In this document: piece by piece, positions 1 to 5,677 of the stretch
How the letters are laid out: each line of letters opens with the position of its first letter
Numbering within the stretch: the stretch's first letter is position 1
From: Nitrospirota bacterium
GTDB taxonomy: Bacteria; Nitrospirota; 9FT-COMBO-42-15; HDB-SIOI813
Direction of reading: 5' to 3'
DNA: 5,677 bases
NCBI GenBank assembly: GCA_016214375.1
Contig: JACROQ010000039.1
Coordinates: 1-5,677, forward strand
Translations under genes and position numbers: made by a program
Notes under the pieces: model-generated
Seen by the model: only the letters and a program-made list of their open reading frames with translations
Database searches by the model: none
What the model was told of the DNA's origin: nothing

Positions 1-2001
1 CACACCGCTTCTGAAGGCGAGGGATACGAGCCTGCCGATGGCCTCATTTTGTGAGCCCTCACAGCCGCCTGCCTTGCCCATATTACAGAAGACCTCGAAA
101 GGCCCTCCTTTTTCATCCTCGTTGATGGTGACATAGAGGTCACCGCAGGAGGTCTTCATCCGGGTTGTAACCCCGGCTGTCATCTTTGGCCTCGGTCTTG
201 GATGAATAATCTGGGGGATTGCCGTTTCTTTCTTTTCTTCTGACCTGCTGCCCGCAGTCTTATCACTGCTTCCGACATTCATCACCTGCTCTGAACGGCT
301 TCCGTCTCTGTAGACAGTAATCCCCTTGCACCCGAGCCTGTATGCGAGCAGATACGACTTTTTAACGTCTTCCCCTGTGGCCCCTTTCTGGAGGTTGATG
401 GTCTTTGATACCGCGCTGTCTGTATATTCCTGGAATGCCGCCTGCATACGAACATGCCACTCCGGAGAGACATCATGGGCTGTTGCAAATACGGTCTGCC
501 ACTTTGCCGGCACTTCGTCCAAGCCCCGCACAGAGCCATGATTGGCGACGATCTTGTCCGCCAGATTGCTGCTCCAGAAACCCTCAGCCTTTGCCACATC
601 CACGAAGGCCTCCAGCGTATAGGGGAGGTGTTCGCCGCCCATCACATTCTTATACCAGATGAGACTGAACTCCGGTTCACAACCCCCTGAGGTGTCCGCG
701 ATCATGCTCAAGGTCCCTGTCGGCGCCACCGTGGTAATATAGGCATTCCTGAGTCTTTTTCCCTCCCTCTGATAGACAGAGCCCTCCCAGTTAGGGAATA
801 CACCGCGCTGCTGGGCCAGTTTCTCAGATTCGCTATGACCTATCGCCCGGATAAATCTCATGACACTCCGGGCCGTTTCTATCCCGTCGGTGGAGTCATA
901 GGGGACACCAAGCTTAAAGAGCATCCTTGCAAAACCCATCACCCCAAGCCCGATCTTTCTGTTTCCTTTCGTGACCTCCTCTATCTGCGGGATGGGATAA
1001 TGATTCATGTCGATCACGTTATCGAGGAAGTGAACAGAGGTGCGTACGGTACGTTCAAGTTTGTTCCAGTCAATAGTCCACTTTCCGGCATCCAGGCTGA
1101 CATGGGACTCCAGGTTTATGCTGCCCAGATTACAGGATTCATAGGGGATGAGCGGCTGTTCGCCGCAGGGATTTGTGGCCTCGATACAGCCGACATGCGG
1201 CGTAGGATTGGCCCTGTTTGTGGTATCGATGAAGAACAGGCCTGGCTCGCCGTTCCTCCATGCATTCGCAGCGATCTTGTTAAAGACCTCTGCCGCAGAG
1301 ATCTTGGACATGATCTGGCCTGTCCTCGGATTCAGCAGCTCATAGGAATCCCCTTTTTCCAGGGCCTCCATAAACCGGTCAGTAACAGCCACGCTGATAT
1401 TGAAGTTCGTGATCTCGTTCTCGTTGGATTTACAATCGATAAATTTCAGGATATCCGGGTGGTCTACGCGAAGGATCCCCATGTTAGCCCCACGCCTTGT
1501 CCCCCCTTGTTTAACGGCCTCTGTGGCGTGATTAAAGACCTTCATAAAGGAGACAGGACCCGATGCCACGCCGCCGGTAGTCCGCACCACATCGTTTTGG
1601 GGTCTCAGCCTTGAGAATGAAAACCCTGTCCCGCCGCCGGACTTGTGGATGATGGCCGCCTGCTTGACCGATTCAAATATCCCGTCCATGGAGTCCTCAA
1701 TAGGCAGGACAAAACAGGCAGAGAGTTGCTGCAGCTCCCTCCCTGCATTCATCAGGGTAGGGGAGTTAGGGAGGAGTTCCTTCCGCATCATCAGGTTATA
1801 GAATTCTTCCTCAGTCTTTTTAACGTCGGCATTGGGGTTATAGAGAAGGTCTGCCTCTGCGATATTACGTGCCACCCTCCGGAACATGTCCGTAGGGGTC
1901 TCCGTTACCTGTCCCTTGTCATTCTTGGCCAGGTAGCGCTTCTCTAAGACCTTGATCGCATTCTGAGAAAATAATGAATCTGTAACCTCTCTGGTTGGCA
2001 T
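1..2001 (-). CDS. nrdJ: Adenosylcobalamin-dependent (class II) ribonucleoside-diphosphate reductase, C-terminus cut off by window edge
   Basis: The enzyme reduces ribonucleotides to deoxyribonucleotides in the cytoplasm, using a thiyl radical generated from adenosylcobalamin, so it needs neither oxygen nor a separate radical subunit. 667 codons are visible without a stop. There is no N-terminal ATP-cone. The NPCGE motif (residues 277-281) supplies Asn277, radical Cys279 and Glu281. Cys96 (SACFVLP) and Cys290 (ESCNLGS) are the redox pair; the 11-residue gap from 279 to 290 matches the characterised Thermotoga enzyme. SGGGTGFSFSRLRP (121-134) and APTGTLSMIADTSGG (426-440) are further class II signatures. 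A TSCPD-type C-terminal domain begins near TSCGD (617-621) and is still running at the window edge; by family length perhaps 60-100 residues are missing, including the terminal Cys pair. The start ATG at 2001-1999 is set by a strong GAGGAGGG Shine-Dalgarno 5-6 nt upstream (2007-2014). The reading frame is intact throughout. Assignment is near certain. Confidence 0.97.
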   Translation of the reverse strand, partial: MPTREVTDSLFSQNAIKVLEKRYLAKNDKGQVTETPTDMFRRVARNIAEADLLYNPNADVKKTEEEFYNLMMRKELLPNSPTLMNAGRELQQLSACFVLPIEDSMDGIFESVKQAAIIHKSGGGTGFSFSRLRPQNDVVRTTGGVASGPVSFMKVFNHATEAVKQGGTRRGANMGILRVDHPDILKFIDCKSNENEITNFNISVAVTDRFMEALEKGDSYELLNPRTGQIMSKISAAEVFNKIAANAWRNGEPGLFFIDTTNRANPTPHVGCIEATNPCGEQPLIPYESCNLGSINLESHVSLDAGKWTIDWNKLERTVRTSVHFLDNVIDMNHYPIPQIEEVTKGNRKIGLGVMGFARMLFKLGVPYDSTDGIETARSVMRFIRAIGHSESEKLAQQRGVFPNWEGSVYQREGKRLRNAYITTVAPTGTLSMIADTSGGCEPEFSLIWYKNVMGGEHLPYTLEAFVDVAKAEGFWSSNLADKIVANHGSVRGLDEVPAKWQTVFATAHDVSPEWHVRMQAAFQEYTDSAVSKTINLQKGATGEDVKKSYLLAYRLGCKGITVYRDGSRSEQVMNVGSSDKTAGSRSEEKKETAIPQIIHPRPRPKMTAGVTTRMKTSCGDLYVTINEDEKGGPFEVFCNMGKAGGCEGSQNEAIGRLVSLAFRSGV

Positions 2002-2077
2002 AGACACCCTCCTCTTACTTACTTATTTATTAGAACAGTTTGAACTCACGGAGAAGCGAAACAAATGAAGTGAGCAG

Positions 2078-2106
2078 AGTGTATGTCAGGCAAACTTCTT
2101 TGTCAA
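2078..2106 (-). promoter_or_regulatory. Sigma70-type promoter of nrdJ
   Basis: Reading the minus strand, a perfect -35 hexamer TTGACA (2106-2101) is followed after exactly 17 bp by TACACT (2083-2078), a 4/6 match to the -10 consensus. Transcription would start near 2071, leaving a leader of about 70 nt before the nrdJ ATG. The leader ends in the GAGGAGGG ribosome-binding site. I saw no cobalamin riboswitch in it; it is too short and lacks a recognisable B12 box. Confidence 0.65.
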
Positions 2107-2107
2107 G

Positions 2108-2128
2108 AGAAATTTCTATATGTTGTGA
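2108..2128. promoter_or_regulatory. Palindrome and possible NrdR-like box just upstream of the nrdJ -35
   Basis: AGAAATTTCT (2108-2117) is a perfect 10-bp palindrome one base upstream of the -35 element. It overlaps TTTCTATATGTTGTGA (2113-2128), which by hand alignment matches about 11 of 16 positions of the NrdR box consensus (acaCwAtATaTwGtgt), including the core CTATAT and TTGTG. NrdR usually binds two boxes about 31 bp apart, and I found no convincing second box at that spacing. The position suits an operator, but the identity of the regulator is only a suggestion. Confidence 0.3.
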
Positions 2129-2142
2129 TTTTATTTTAGGGT

Positions 2143-2197
2143 CTATCCACCATTTTGTGGATTTGTTGAGGAAAAGGTGTGGATAGGTTGTGGAAAA
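2143..2197 (-). promoter_or_regulatory. Cluster of DnaA-box-like 9-mers upstream of nrdJ
   Basis: Compared with the DnaA box TTATCCACA, the minus strand carries TTTTCCACA (2197-2189, 8/9), CTATCCACA (2186-2178, 8/9) and AAATCCACA (2164-2156, 7/9). The plus strand adds CTATCCACC (2143-2151, 7/9). The three minus-strand copies begin 11 and 22 bp apart, that is one and two helical turns, so they would face the same side of the DNA. The outer plus-strand copy and its neighbour form the inverted repeat ATCCAC-6 nt-GTGGAT (2145-2162). An AT-rich stretch (2110-2138) lies on the promoter side. DnaA control of nrd promoters is known in E. coli; its action here is inferred. Confidence 0.45.
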
Positions 2198-2206
2198 AGG
2201 CGGCTT

Positions 2207-2213
<7 letters not shown>
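2194..2213 (-). terminator. Possible weak intrinsic terminator of sucD
   Basis: Spanning the sucD stop on the minus strand, GCGGT and GCCGC can form a 5-bp stem (with one G-U pair) around the loop AGAA, followed by CTTTTT. The stem is short, so this would be a weak rho-independent terminator at best. Its T tract overlaps the outermost DnaA-like 9-mer. Confidence 0.25.
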
Positions 2214-3043
<830 letters not shown>

Positions 3044-3046
<3 letters not shown>

Positions 3047-3052
3047 CCTTCC
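3044..3052 (-). other. sucC-sucD junction: deletion breakpoint with frame collision
   Basis: In the short sequence GGAAGGGTG the sucC frame (GAA GGG TGC) and the sucD frame (AGG GTG CAG) pass into each other with a one-base offset. Everything normally between them is absent: the last ~12 codons of sucC, its stop, a spacer with the sucD ribosome-binding site, and the first ~12 codons of sucD. From E. coli lengths the loss would be about 80-120 bp. A short repeated element such as AGGGTG could have mediated a slipped deletion, but the lost sequence cannot be seen. Confidence 0.75.
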
Positions 3053-4227
3053 CAGATGTCCGAGGCGACCTGGAGATTCAGTCCTGATCCCTTCAGCATC
3101 TCAAGACCTTCTTTGGCATTTGTCCCCTCAAGACGAACCACAAGCGGGACCTTGATCTCGACCTCATTTGCCGCATCGATGATACCGCCGGCAATCCTTT
3201 CACAGCGCACAATGCCGCCGAATATGTTGACAAAGACCCCCTTTACGTTTTTGTCTGCAAGGAGGATCTGAAAGGCATGTTTCACCGTCTCTTTGGATGC
3301 CCCGCCTCCCACGTCTAAGAAATTGGCAGGCTCACTCCCCGCCAGTTTGATCACATCCATCGTGGCCATTGCAAGCCCGGCCCCGTTGACCATGCACCCG
3401 ATATTGCCATTGAGTTTTACATAGTTCAGACCGTGCTTTGATGCCTCAATCTCAAGCTCCTCCTCCTCGTCGAGATCACGCAGGGCCTTGATGTCTTCAT
3501 TCCTGAAGAGCGCGTTGTCGTCAAAGCTCATCTTGGCATCGAGGGCGATGAGTCTTTTATCCTTGGTGATGACGAGGGGATTTATCTCAATCAGCGAGGC
3601 CCCCTTCTGTGTCAGGAGCTTGTAGAGGTTCCCGGCCATGGCAATGAACTGTTTGGCAATCTCCGGTTCGAGTCCGAGACTGAACGCCATATTCCTGCCG
3701 TTGAACGGCAGAAAACCTACAGAGGGATCAATATACTCCTTGATCACCTTTTCCGGCGTTCTTTCGGCAACCTCCTCGATTTCCATACCTCCTTCAAGGC
3801 TTGTGATAAAGACAGGACGGCTATAGGTACGGTCAATTAAGATACTCAGATAGAGCTCTTTAGCGATGTCCACCCCTTCCTCAAGGAGCAGTTTCTTGAC
3901 GCATCTTCCTTCAGGACCTGTCTGGTGGGTGACGAGAGTCTTTCCCAAAAGTTCCTTTGCGAACCTTGCGACATCCTTTTTCTCTCTCGCAAGTTTTACC
4001 CCGCCTGCCTTCCCCCTGCCGCCTGCATGGATCTGTACCTTTACAACGACCACATTAGAATGGATCTCTTTTGCATATTGTTCCGCCTCATCCACAGAAT
4101 ATACAGCCTTCCCCTGTGGAACCGGAATATTGTACTGGGCAAACAACCTCTTTCCCTGGAATTCATGGATATTCATATCAAGACTCCTCTCAATCTCAAC
4201 AGTATGGCGGCCTTAAAACAGTGCCAG

Positions 4228-4256
4228 ATATTATCATTACTCTTGCAATAAATCAA
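4228..4256 (-). promoter_or_regulatory. Candidate promoter of sucC
   Basis: On the minus strand TTGATT (4256-4251) is followed after 17 bp by TAATAT (4233-4228), each 4/6 to consensus. The overlapping GATAAT (4235-4230) is a 5/6 -10 but at 15-bp spacing. The start would be near 4221, giving a leader of about 45 nt ending in GAGGAG before the sucC ATG. It is back to back with the vapB promoter. Confidence 0.4.
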
Positions 4257-4281
4257 TAGAAAAATGAGGGATAAAAAAGTG

Positions 4282-4310
4282 TTGCTTTCCCATAAAATGT
4301 CTCATAAAAT
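4282..4310 (+). promoter_or_regulatory. Candidate promoter of vapBC
   Basis: TTGCTT (4282-4287, 3/6) and TAAAAT (4305-4310, 5/6) are separated by 17 bp, predicting a start near 4317, about 26 nt before the vapB ATG. The -10 and start lie inside the repeated CATAA array, as expected for an autorepressed toxin-antitoxin promoter. Confidence 0.4.
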
Positions 4311-4331
4311 ATGTACATAACCTGTACATAA
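4291..4331 (+). promoter_or_regulatory. Phased CATAA repeats, likely VapB(C) operator
   Basis: CATAA occurs four times, beginning at 4291, 4303, 4316 and 4327 (spacing 12, 13 and 11 bp). The first two copies are within CATAAAAT. The last two are within a perfect direct repeat TGTACATAA (4312-4320 and 4323-4331), each containing the palindrome TGTACA. Helically phased sites across a promoter just before a VapB-type antitoxin are typical of binding sites for the antitoxin or the toxin-antitoxin complex. The repeats are seen directly; the binding protein is inferred. Confidence 0.5.
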
Positions 4332-4342
4332 AGGGAGACGAG

Positions 4343-4549
4343 ATGCATTCAATAGCCATGAAGTATAAACATCTTAAATTGGATCAAAAAAAGATCGACT
4401 TTGCCAAACGATATTTCGGCGTTAAGACAGAGCAGGAAGCCATTGACCGGGCGCTCTCTTTGTTGATGGAAGAAGAACAAATTGTGAAAGCCATGAAGCC
4501 CTTAAAAGGCGCACTGAAGGATGATAACAGGAAATGGCCATACCTGTAA
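4343..4549 (+). CDS. vapB: VapB-type antitoxin
   Basis: A 68-residue antitoxin of a type II toxin-antitoxin pair, expected to bind and neutralise the adjacent PIN-domain ribonuclease and repress the operon. Residues 7-14 (KYKHLKLD) form the DNA-binding beta strand. Two helices follow (about 15-24 and 29-45) with the TEQEAIDRALSLLMEE pattern of the short VapB family related to PF09957. The charged C-terminal tail (46-68) would wrap the toxin. ATG 4343 is chosen because GGGAG (4333-4337) lies 5 nt upstream; the internal ATG at 4358 has no such site. The gene overlaps vapC by 16 nt, implying translational coupling. Confidence 0.82.
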   Translation: MHSIAMKYKHLKLDQKKIDFAKRYFGVKTEQEAIDRALSLLMEEEQIVKAMKPLKGALKDDNRKWPYL

Positions 4550-4995
4550 CCGGCAAAGTTCTTATTGATACGAATGTCTTCATTGATTATTTGCGTCAAG
4601 AGCTTCATGCCGATTGGGTGTTCGGTCGTGTGGGGAACACGATCCGTTTTCTTTCTTCGATAGTCTTGATGGAACTTCGTCTGGGCGCTGATACCCCTAA
4701 ACGGAAAAGGATGGTGGATAAGATAAAGTCCGCCTTTCCGGGTGACCGCCTGATAGCTCCGTCGCCGCAACTCTTCGACGAGGCCGGACGATTGTTCAGA
4801 ACCCTTTACGGAGATGGCTCAGGCTTCACCGACAGACTTGGTCCAATCAATGATCTCCTGATCGCTCTAACAGCGAAGCAAATCGGCGCCACAGTCATCA
4901 CCAGCAATCTTGCTGAGTTCAACCGCATTAAAGAGCATCTTCAGGGTTTATCTGTTGCCAGTCCGGGTCTGGAACGTACAATACCCATGTCTTGA
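4534..4995 (+). CDS. vapC: VapC-type PIN-domain ribonuclease toxin
   Basis: A 153-residue PIN-domain toxin; VapC proteins are Mg-dependent endoribonucleases that often cut tRNA or rRNA loops and halt translation when the antitoxin is degraded. The acidic residues are visible: Asp12 in LIDTNVFIDYL, Glu47 in VLMELRLG and Asp107 in INDLLIALTA. The last motif, VITSNLAEFNRI (121-132), has Glu128 where Asp is the commoner residue, a change often tolerated. Nothing suggests inactivation. The ATG lies inside the end of vapB; AGGA sits only 1 nt before it and GAAGGA 12 nt before it, so initiation probably depends on coupling with vapB. The cellular RNA target cannot be read from sequence. Confidence 0.9.
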   Translation: MAIPVTGKVLIDTNVFIDYLRQELHADWVFGRVGNTIRFLSSIVLMELRLGADTPKRKRMVDKIKSAFPGDRLIAPSPQLFDEAGRLFRTLYGDGSGFTDRLGPINDLLIALTAKQIGATVITSNLAEFNRIKEHLQGLSVASPGLERTIPMS

Positions 4996-5004
4996 ATCGA
5001 GGCG

Positions 5005-5027
5005 GGCAGGGTGTCTGCACCCCTGCC
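5005..5027 (+). terminator. GC-rich hairpin after vapC, possible transcription end
   Basis: GGCAGGGTG (5005-5013) pairs with CACCCCTGCC (5018-5027) through a 4-nt TCTG loop, with one bulged C, starting 9 nt after the vapC stop. No T tract follows, so it is not a standard intrinsic terminator; it could stabilise the vapBC mRNA 3' end. The rest of 5028-5114 shows nothing I can assign. Confidence 0.3.
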
Positions 5028-5114
5028 GACAGGCTGGGATTGGGTGGATTTAAAAGGTGGTATGGGAAGAAATAGGCCGGCAGAAAGTGGAATGCTTTTG
5101 CAACTTACTTAATA

Positions 5115-5121
5115 GTTAGGC
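5115..5121 (+). other. Integron core site (R') at left end of cassette
   Basis: GTTAGGC is a perfect GTTRRRY core site; integron integrases cut between G (5115) and TT (5116). It is the exact reverse complement of the R'' box GCCTAAC at 5537-5543, as expected if both belong to one circularisable cassette. The sequence to the left lacks an attC partner (no RYYYAAC box at a suitable distance), so it is either an attI or a secondary insertion site. Confidence 0.75.
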
Positions 5122-5611
5122 ATAAACAACAATGAAGCCTGTAGTACAAAACGAAAGAACCGGCTGTGGCATTGCGAGCGTCGCAGCGCTGACAGGCGTC
5201 AGCTACGTTCACGCCAAAGTGCAGGCTGGCCGGCTCGGAATATCTGCTGAAGATCCGAAGCTGTGGTCCGATACTAAGTACGTTCGAGCTCTATTAAGCA
5301 GGTTTGGGATGTCAGCATCGGGAAAGGAACAAAAATTTAATTCTTGGGAGAAGCTGCCTGATCTTGCTCTCCTCGCCATCAAATGGCATCTCGAAAAGGG
5401 CAAGCCATGTTGGCACTGGGTGGTGTTTGTACGGGAAGCGGAATCGAGCTATGTCCTCGATCCCAAGAAAACGCTGAAGAAGAACAAACGAACAGACTTT
5501 GGGCGAATGAGACCGAAGTGGTTCATCGAGATCTATGCCTAACAAGCGCTTCGAGATGGACTCGCTGTGTCGGCGCTTCGCGCCTCCTTCGCGCGCCGCT
5601 CAAGCTTGTCG
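5116..5611 (+). mobile_element. Single integron gene cassette (about 496 bp)
   Basis: The unit runs from TTAGGC at 5116 to the G of the next core site at 5611. It contains one ORF that fills most of it, a 16-nt leader without a Shine-Dalgarno, and a terminal attC site. This compact layout, with the stop codon inside the R'' box, is standard for integron cassettes. No integrase gene and no second complete attC lie in the window, so whether this belongs to an array, an integrase-less cluster or a lone insertion is open. Confidence 0.8.
5132..5542 (+). CDS. Stand-alone C39-like (papain-fold) cysteine peptidase homologue, cassette-encoded
   Basis: A 136-residue protein with no signal peptide or membrane segment, so probably cytoplasmic. 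Gln6-(5)-Cys12 in QNERTGCGIAS copies the oxyanion-hole Gln and nucleophile spacing of peptidase C39 (double-glycine leader peptidases of bacteriocin exporters). His95 in HWVVF and Asp110 in YVLDP, 15 residues later, complete a C39-like triad. Unlike classical C39 domains it is not fused to an ABC transporter, and no exporter or leader peptide lies nearby. WSDTKYVRALLSRFGM (45-60) and RTDFGRMRPKW (120-130) look like family-specific conserved stretches. The ATG is the first in-frame start, 16 nt from the cassette edge, with no ribosome-binding site. Substrate unknown; it could be a peptidase, a transglutaminase-like enzyme or an effector-type toxin. The family call rests on motifs only. Confidence 0.65.
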   Translation: MKPVVQNERTGCGIASVAALTGVSYVHAKVQAGRLGISAEDPKLWSDTKYVRALLSRFGMSASGKEQKFNSWEKLPDLALLAIKWHLEKGKPCWHWVVFVREAESSYVLDPKKTLKKNKRTDFGRMRPKWFIEIYA

Positions 5612-5617
5612 TTATGT
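5537..5617 (+). other. attC: attC recombination site (59-base element)
   Basis: R'' is GCCTAAC (5537-5543), a perfect RYYYAAC. L'' is GCTTCGAG (5548-5555). L' is CTCAAGC (5599-5605), complementary to L'' except for an extra C at 5552, the kind of extrahelical base that marks strand choice by integron integrases. R' is GTTATGT (5611-5617), one base off GTTRRRY; a junction-borrowed R' may differ, since its last six bases come from the downstream DNA. Spacers are 4 and 5 nt. The central 5556-5598 contains its own inverted repeat GGCGC-TTC-GCGCC. The TAA stop of the cassette gene lies within R''. Confidence 0.82.
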
Positions 5618-5645
5618 GGGTATATTAAAAGGGGGGGCTGAAACG

Positions 5646-5677
5646 ATGCCTATTGTCGAATTCCGGGGACATCATAC
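5646..5677 (+). CDS. Start of an unidentified gene, cut by window edge
   Basis: ATG at 5646 follows a G-rich Shine-Dalgarno (seven G, 5631-5637) at 8-nt spacing and opens a frame reading MPIVEFRGHH before the window ends. TATATT (5621-5626) upstream resembles a -10 box. Ten codons are too few to assign a family. It could be the next cassette gene or the host gene beside the insertion point. Confidence 0.45.
   Translation, partial: MPIVEFRGHH

Noticed and set aside
835..1614. 259-codon open frame on the plus strand
   Set aside because: It is antisense to the fully conserved, intact class II RNR and its translation shows no recognisable motif; long antisense frames are common opposite such genes.
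2014..2029. Tetranucleotide repeat (CTTA)x3 beside the nrdJ ribosome-binding site, resembling ACTTACTTA at 5104-5110
   Set aside because: Three units are too few to argue for phase variation, and the resemblance to the later sequence is short enough to be chance.
2002..2077. Cobalamin riboswitch in the nrdJ leader
   Set aside because: The leader is only about 70 nt and contains no B12-box-like sequence or multi-stem fold.
4384..4770. 128-codon minus-strand open frame across vapB and vapC
   Set aside because: It is antisense to two well-supported overlapping genes and has no family motifs.
4343..5115. vapBC as a second integron cassette
   Set aside because: No R'' box (RYYYAAC) or L''/L' pairing exists between the vapC stop and GTTAGGC at 5115, and no core site precedes vapB.

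Overview
The window looks like a bacterial chromosome segment in which conserved housekeeping genes meet a short accessory region. The left three quarters is on the minus strand: an adenosylcobalamin-dependent (class II) ribonucleotide reductase, nrdJ, running off the left edge, then the two succinyl-CoA synthetase genes sucC and sucD, transcribed toward nrdJ. Strong GAGGAG-type Shine-Dalgarno sequences and sigma70-like promoters fit a Gram-negative-type bacterium. An oxygen-independent RNR beside TCA-cycle genes would suit an anaerobe or facultative organism of the deltaproteobacterial or Nitrospirota kind, but that placement is a weak guess.

Layout: nrdJ (complement, 2001 to beyond position 1) has an intergenic control region (2002-2206) with a good promoter (TTGACA, 17 bp, TACACT), a perfect 10-bp palindrome, a possible NrdR-like box and a cluster of DnaA-box-like 9-mers spaced 22 and 11 bp apart. 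Next come sucD (2207-3046) and sucC (to 4176). Their junction is damaged: the C-terminal tail of SucC, its stop codon, the spacer and the first ~12 residues of SucD are missing, and the two frames collide. This is either a real deletion of roughly 100 bp or an assembly fault, and it matters because the enzyme needs both subunits.

From 4282 the strand switches. A divergent promoter region separates sucC from a type II toxin-antitoxin pair, vapB-vapC (4343-4995), with four phased CATAA repeats over its promoter as a likely autoregulatory operator. A GC-rich hairpin follows vapC.

The right end holds a single integron gene cassette (about 5116-5611). It starts at a perfect R' core site (GTTAGGC), carries one small ORF, and ends with a well-formed 81-bp attC site whose R'' box (GCCTAAC) is the exact complement of the cassette's own left end. 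The cassette gene encodes a 136-residue stand-alone C39-like (papain-fold) cysteine peptidase homologue with Gln6, Cys12, His95 and Asp110 in the expected arrangement. No integrase and no second attC are visible, so it is either the edge of a cassette array or a lone cassette inserted outside an integron. The first codons of another gene begin at 5646.

Functionally, nrdJ supplies deoxyribonucleotides and sucCD serves the TCA cycle. vapBC and the cassette are mobile, stabilising or adaptive cargo unrelated to them.
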